Positions 59,864-64,000 of a stretch of 64,000 nt of DNA are shown one piece after another. The position numbers were made by a program, and so were the translations under genes. Source of the stretch: Mesorhabditis belari (lineage: Eukaryota; Nematoda; Chromadorea; Rhabditida; Rhabditidae). The notes beneath the pieces are model-generated. The model was not told where the DNA came from. It did not search any database and saw only the letters and a program-made list of their open reading frames with translations. The first letter of the stretch is position 1; each line of letters begins with the position of its first letter. The DNA lies in the NCBI GenBank assembly GCA_958450365.1, contig CAUEEP010000758.1:1200565-1264564 (forward strand). Direction: 5' to 3'.

Positions 59864-60302
59864 TCAAATAGGGGTGTATCCTGCGCCGTTGCGGAGCGCC
59901 TTGATGCATTCGAATTCGATGGAGCCGCTGCTAGTAACTAGCACCAAATCGACGATTTCGCCCGAACGACCAGATCTACCCTAAATGACAAAAGTTAGAA
60001 ATTTTAACCAGGATGGCGTGGGATTGAGGTTTCACAACAAAACTTCCCTAGCGCTTTTTTATTTATAAACAAATCTTTACCATAAAGCGAAGACCAGGGA
60101 CAGTAACAACGCGTTTGTCTTTTGCAGGCAACGTTTGCTCGAAGTGATGACCATTCTTGTTATGTTTAAAGGTAAAAATCTGGTTCTTGAAATGGAGTTC
60201 GATTCGATTTTGGTCGACGTTCAAATAGGTCGCCTGTTCGTCCTTGAGCGTAAATTGAAGAATTCGGTCTGATTCAGACAATTCAGTCTTCGTTTCTGCC
60301 AT
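59864..60302 (-). CDS. small protein of unknown function, copy B
   Basis: The ATG at 60302 follows TTTAGAACGAAA. Exon 1 reads MAETKTELSESDRILQFTLK, DEQATYLNVDQNRIELHFKN, QIFTFKHNKNGHHFEQTLPA, KDKRVVTVPGLRFM; exon 2 reads GRSGRSGEIVDLVLVTSSGS followed by IEFECIKALRNGAGYTPI-stop (59864). About 112 residues, intracellular, predominantly beta by eye. Its first 24 codons and upstream sequence are copied at 56617-56700 next to the truncated PLAA copy. This copy has the more complete N-terminus and is probably the parental one. Function unknown. Confidence 0.6.
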
Positions 60303-60486
60303 TTTCGTTCTAAATAAGGAATTAATGATCGTGAAACAAGATTTGAAAAAAGGCTAAATTCGTAGCTATAACGAGCAACTACTCGTTACTTTCTGGATAT
60401 AACGAGTGATCACTCGTTATTTCAAAGATTAACGAAAAGATTCAAAAGAATGGAAGAATAGAAGAAATTAACGGATTCACAAAAGC

Positions 60487-60697
60487 GGGGTAGGCTACTT
60501 TGCGCCATTTTTTTGGTGCAACTGGGTCGTTTGTGCAGCTCGCCATAGCTTTCTTCTGAGTGGGCCAATCTTTATGATTTTGGTTTCATTTTGTAGATAG
60601 TTTCAATAAGTGCAACAAAATAAAACCAAAATCATAAAGATTGGCCCACTTAGAAGAAAGTTATGGCGAGTTCCGCAAAAAAATTGTAGCCTACCCC
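60487..60697. mobile_element. GGGGTAG-family palindromic element (211 bp)
   Basis: Ends are GGGGTAGGCTAC and GTAGCCTACCCC; the interior is a long foldback (GCCATAGCTTTCTTCTGAGT...ACTTAGAAGAAAGTTATGGC, and ATCTTTATGATTTTGG with its mirror). The flanks (ACAAAAGC and AGAAAGAA) do not match, so no target duplication is visible. Related to the ends at 21547 and 47097. Confidence 0.8.
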
Positions 60698-61166
60698 AGA
60701 AAGAAAATCGTAAATCAGGCCATAAGCGAAGCTAGGGGGAAAGCGAAACGAAGACACCCAACCGGCTTGATGGAAACGAGAGTTTCAAATGAAATGTTTG
60801 CCAAAAAGAATTTCCTTCCCTCCCCCGAAATGCAAATGTAAATGTAAATCGAACCGGCGAACGAAGCAGCCAAAATGAAATTTTTTGATGGGTTCCTCAC
60901 TCTCATAAGGGACAGAGCTTCAGGGGCGTGGCTTGCCGTTGGAAAGTGAAATTTGCCATTGGCAAGCTTTAACGTGAGTGGGCGTGGTCATCCTCACCGA
61001 GCATCAACTCATCGTCCGTAACGAAATGATTCAGCCGAAAGTTTGAGTGTTCTAGAGGGTTCCCTGGCATCGCATCGTTTCTGGCCAATGAAATTTTCAA
61101 TAACCTGAAATTTCAATAATGAAATGACTTTGAGATCTCCATTCAATGATTAAAATCTATTCTTTT
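60698..61166. other. unassigned spacer
   Basis: No gene supported. It contains GGCGTGGCTTGCCGTTGG and GGGCGTGGTCATCCTC, GC-rich words unlike their surroundings. Confidence 0.4.
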
Positions 61167-62440
61167 AGGTTTTTGATGCTCTTCCATTCGTTCGGCGTTA
61201 CTTTCTCTACTGGGTTCGACATGTGCACAAGAAAGAGAAACTCTTCATCAACACCTTTCAACCACTTCAACACAAACCGAGAAATGCGAGAAATCGAGAA
61301 ATACTCATTCTGCATCTCCACTGTGGGTGGTTCTGCGAGATACGCTCGCAAATGGCGACACGCAGTCGGCTGACGGGCATAAATTGCGAGCAAAGGGAGA
61401 GAATCGGAGAAGGGTAGAAGAATGAGAGAATATGGCTGAGAAGCGACCTTCGTGGTAGGTGTGTCTTCCTATTCGAAACGGGTCGAAAGATCGTGTAAAG
61501 AAAATTAAAAGAGTGATCATATGTTTTCTTTACAATGACAGCCGATATTAGCACATTGTTACTTTTTGGGGGATCATGCCTTAAAAGCATTTTTCCTTGA
61601 TGAATATGCTGAATATACGTATCTGACTTCCCAAAAATTCAACAATGCGTACATACCAGAAACCAATAATGTTTCCATTTTTAGAGGACTCTACCCTCGT
61701 TCGTGGACGGAATACAAAGTGCCCTCGTGCAATCTCTCGGTCACATTGCGACAAGTGAATCCCGTCTTTCCGAACAACTACAAGGTAAAGCTTTCGGCAT
61801 TAAAATTCTTATATTTAAGTTTTAGGAAACTTCATTCCCCACAACCGCGTTTATTTTCGATGTTGACAATAGAAGTAATGTTGAACATGAGGTTACATTT
61901 TAAAAACTGCACTCTATCATAACCGAACCTTGTTTACAGGTATCAATTGCTTTTGTGTTTCGCAACGGAACGGGTAAAAGAAGATCGGATCTTGCTGCCG
62001 ATTGCACAGCGGAAAACTTTCAGGAAAATGGTTTATGAATCTCAGTTTAACCTATTGAATACCCAATTTTAGAAATTGCGGCTGTCTCTTTGCAACACAA
62101 GATCGATAAGATGAATTGCACGTACGGGTTGGCAACACGAGTTAAAGTAAGCAATAACAATTTTGTTCCTTATGACTTTTTTTTCGTTTATTCTGATCAA
62201 ATCACTTCATTGTGTCGTTCCTTTGACCCTTGTGGAAATGGGTTGACGTTGTGGCAACATCTTGCCGAGACTGGAAATCTGCCTGGTGAAGGTATCTTTT
62301 TAGTGAAATGAATACAATGAATGATTTTAACTAAACTTAATTTAGCCGATCTTCCGTACCCTTTCTATAGCATCCATCACGTAAATCACAAGCTCGTTTT
62401 GTCGATTGGCAATGCACAGTCTAAAAATAATTGCACTATA
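61167..62440 (+). pseudogene. GBA2-type glucosylceramidase, N-terminal fragment
   Basis: Exons match the start of GBA2: [34 protein letters not shown] (after TTTTAG at about 61169), then a gap, then IFRGLYPRSWTEYKVPSCNL, SVTLRQVNPVFPNNYK, ETSFPTTAFIFDVDNRSNVE, VSIAFVFRNGTGKRRSDLAA, IAAVSLQHKIDKMNCTYGLA and GNGLTLWQHLAETGNLPGE, ending near ADLPYPFYSIHHVNHKLVLS. The exon that should carry the conserved glycine-rich GGIG-type segment between the first two blocks was not found. The fragment is cut at about 62440-62466 by the scrambled junction. The C-terminal exons lie upstream, at 57.1-58.1 kb. In the correct order the two pieces would still lack the middle of the enzyme. Confidence 0.82.
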
Positions 62441-62465
62441 GAGAAAGAAATGAGAGAAATAAACT

Positions 62466-62565
62466 CATTACTCCACATTACGTGAGAGCCACGATTTCAC
62501 AGTGCAGCTGGTAATGCAAGTTTCGACTCAAGCGCTCAAAAGGCACATCGCACAGCGCACATCGG
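62466..62565. other. scrambled rearrangement junction
   Basis: A mosaic of short scraps. CATTACTCCACATTA (62466-62480) occurs in plus orientation at about 38456. CGTGAGAGCCACGATTTCAC (62481-62500) is the inverse of about 38431-38450. Then 62502-62543 equals 37253-37294, and CAGCGCACATCGG (62553-62565) equals 38475-38487. The long direct copy of 38429 onward then starts at 62566. Confidence 0.9.
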
Positions 62566-64000
62566 CCTGTGAAATCGTGGCTCTCACGTAGGCATTACTC
62601 CACATTAATGCCAGCGCACATCGGCCAACATCTTCGTCTTTGCACAAGTATCGAACCTAAATTAGAATACACGATATTAACATTGAACAGTCAGCTAAAA
62701 GCGTCCACCAGTCGGTGTCTTATTCATTTTTATATTCTCTTCGATTGAACGGATCATTTTCTGGTGAGTTTTTGTTTTTTGAGCTGCAATTTGGGACTTT
62801 TCAACATTTGTGTTAAACTTTTGAATTTTAGATCCATAATGCCAGCCAAGGGATCGGTCAAGTCGAGGAGAAGAATTGTGAGGAAAATCTTGGTCTTCTG
62901 ATTTACATTTTTTTAGGTTTCCCCACCCGAACAGCCGAAAGATTTTGTCAAATTTGTTAACGATCAATTGGGCCCAAAAAGAAGACTGATGCCTATGAAG
63001 TTTTTTGGGAAATTTTTTGATGGTAATAGAGGTTGTTAAGAAAATCACTGGAGGTAAGGAGTATCGACCGAATTGGCAAAACCTCGCCTCGATCTACAAT
63101 CAATCGCGCCTTCAATTGATGGTTGGAGAGAAGAAACTTCTCAAGGTAAAAATTTGGTGCTTTAGATGAAGAATAGGTGTCTCAATAGGTAACTGGGTTG
63201 TTTTTAGGTTGAGCCACAAAAACCGAACGACAATCTGTTTTTGCCGGGCTCTTACACGTCTTACGATCATCGCGACTACACCTTTTATCAGGTGGGTAAA
63301 TAATTTTTTCGCTATGTGTTGATTTAGGCTCCCAAAACCGAACAAACAACCATCGATTTGTGGAGAGCCGTTTGGCAGGTTTGGGATTTTGAGAATTTTC
63401 AATAATTTTACCCTTTTTAGGACGAGACTTGCGTGATTGTTTCTGTTTCCCAAAAGGGTGATTTTGCGAAAGAGCCAACCACACGCTGTTATCCATATTG
63501 GCCAAAAAAAGAAGGAGAAACACTCACACTTGCCGTTGGTGACATTTATTCAATTAACGAAGCTTTGAAAGTTAGAGTAACCCTTTTCTTTTAGAATGGT
63601 CGTTATGTGATCAAATGCACGAAGCGGCTCACTGAGGGACTCGATCCGTCAAAGCCTGAAGCTCAACAAAGAGGCCATGTAATCTACGAGTTAAACCTGC
63701 AAAGTACTGACAAATTTATCAAAGATGAAGAAAATAAGGTTGAGATTCGGGGAAAATATGGGTGAATTGACAATATACTTTAGAAAGAGGGCGAAGAGAC
63801 GGAGACTGTGACCAAAGAGGTGTACATTCCGAATGGATATGATCAACTTTTTTAATTTTAGGTGTCATTGTTGCACTATGAGAATTGGAGTCCGGATAAA
63901 TGGCCCGACAGAGACGATATCATTCATTTTATCTTCGATATCAGCAAGAAAGAAAAAGAGGTAATGTGCTAATGTTGAATGAAATTTCTCCCCTTTAGGC
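62566..64000 (+). repeat. direct copy of 38429-39864
   Basis: Same order and nearly the same sequence as the POLG-intron segment. It starts within the antisense POLG exon VRYLCKDED and runs off the window. Differences seen include one lost A in an A-run (62976-62980) and a C-to-A change near 63136. Confidence 0.95.
62839..64000 (+). pseudogene. frameshifted copy of the nested PTP-like gene (runs off window)
   Basis: The copy starts with the same [13 protein letters not shown] exon. In exon 2 the parental CCCAAAAAAG has lost one A (CCCAAAAAG at about 62973), so the frame changes after VNDQLGPK and later exons ([37 protein letters not shown]) cannot be reached in frame. The splice sites remain. 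It is a young, inactivated duplicate. Confidence 0.85.

Noticed and set aside
61223..61417. Continuation of the GBA2 N-terminal frame through 61270-61417
   Set aside because: After [13 protein letters not shown] the frame loses any resemblance to GBA2; the expected glycine-rich exon is not there.

Overview
This window looks like nuclear DNA of a rhabditid nematode. Genes are split by many short introns (about 40-60 nt), most with acceptors ending TTTAG. Many start codons sit a few bases after an acceptor-like TTTAG or TTTCAG, as expected for spliced-leader trans-splicing, and one close-packed gene group looks like a worm operon. Recognisable products are eukaryotic and worm-like: ADP/ATP carrier, beta-tubulin, 4EHP-type eIF4E, mitochondrial DNA polymerase gamma, TRAPPC5, the KEOPS subunit TPRKB/CGI-121, PLAA/UFD-3, FAD synthase, GBA2-type glucosylceramidase fragments and an F-box-like protein. 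I cannot name the species.

Layout. 0-9 kb: start of a TBC-type Rab-GAP (minus), a truncated ADP/ATP carrier copy (plus) facing a complete carrier gene (minus), two related four-pass membrane protein genes and a small coiled-coil gene (plus). 9-26 kb is gene-poor. It holds two secreted-protein genes (ML-like and lustrin-type) whose introns end in CAG, transposon relics (Merlin/ISXO2 and mariner), a decayed serine protease and long stretches with no gene that I can support. 27-34 kb: an F-box-like gene and its truncated inverted copy flank a two-repeat Gly-rich protein gene; then an ife-4-like gene, whose 3' end also lies at 19.3-19.7 kb. 34.8-37.7 kb: beta-tubulin and a membrane protein gene. 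38.1-46.8 kb: TPRKB, TRAPPC5 and POLG on the minus strand with gaps of about 85-100 bp; a pseudo-phosphatase gene on the plus strand lies entirely inside one POLG intron. 47.1-47.9 kb: a non-autonomous DNA transposon with an 8-bp target-site duplication. 48.2-54.4 kb: PLAA and FAD synthase.

54.8-64 kb is a mosaic of rearranged pieces: an inverted 1,776-bp PLAA copy, two separated GBA2 fragments in the wrong order, two head-to-head copies of a small unknown gene, two copies of a transposon-like palindrome, and a direct copy of the POLG exon/pseudo-phosphatase segment, joined through a junction built from short direct and inverted scraps.

The most striking feature is the density of local duplications, mostly inverted with a spacer (ANT, F-box, PLAA, the small gene pair) plus direct copies (ife-4 tail, POLG/PTP segment, the 56.6/60.2 kb segment). 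They range from apparently identical to clearly decayed. This fits repeated template-switch or fold-back repair. Collapsed haplotypes or misassembly must be excluded for the near-identical ones. All exon structures were read by eye from splice signals and reading frames; no alignment or database search was run.
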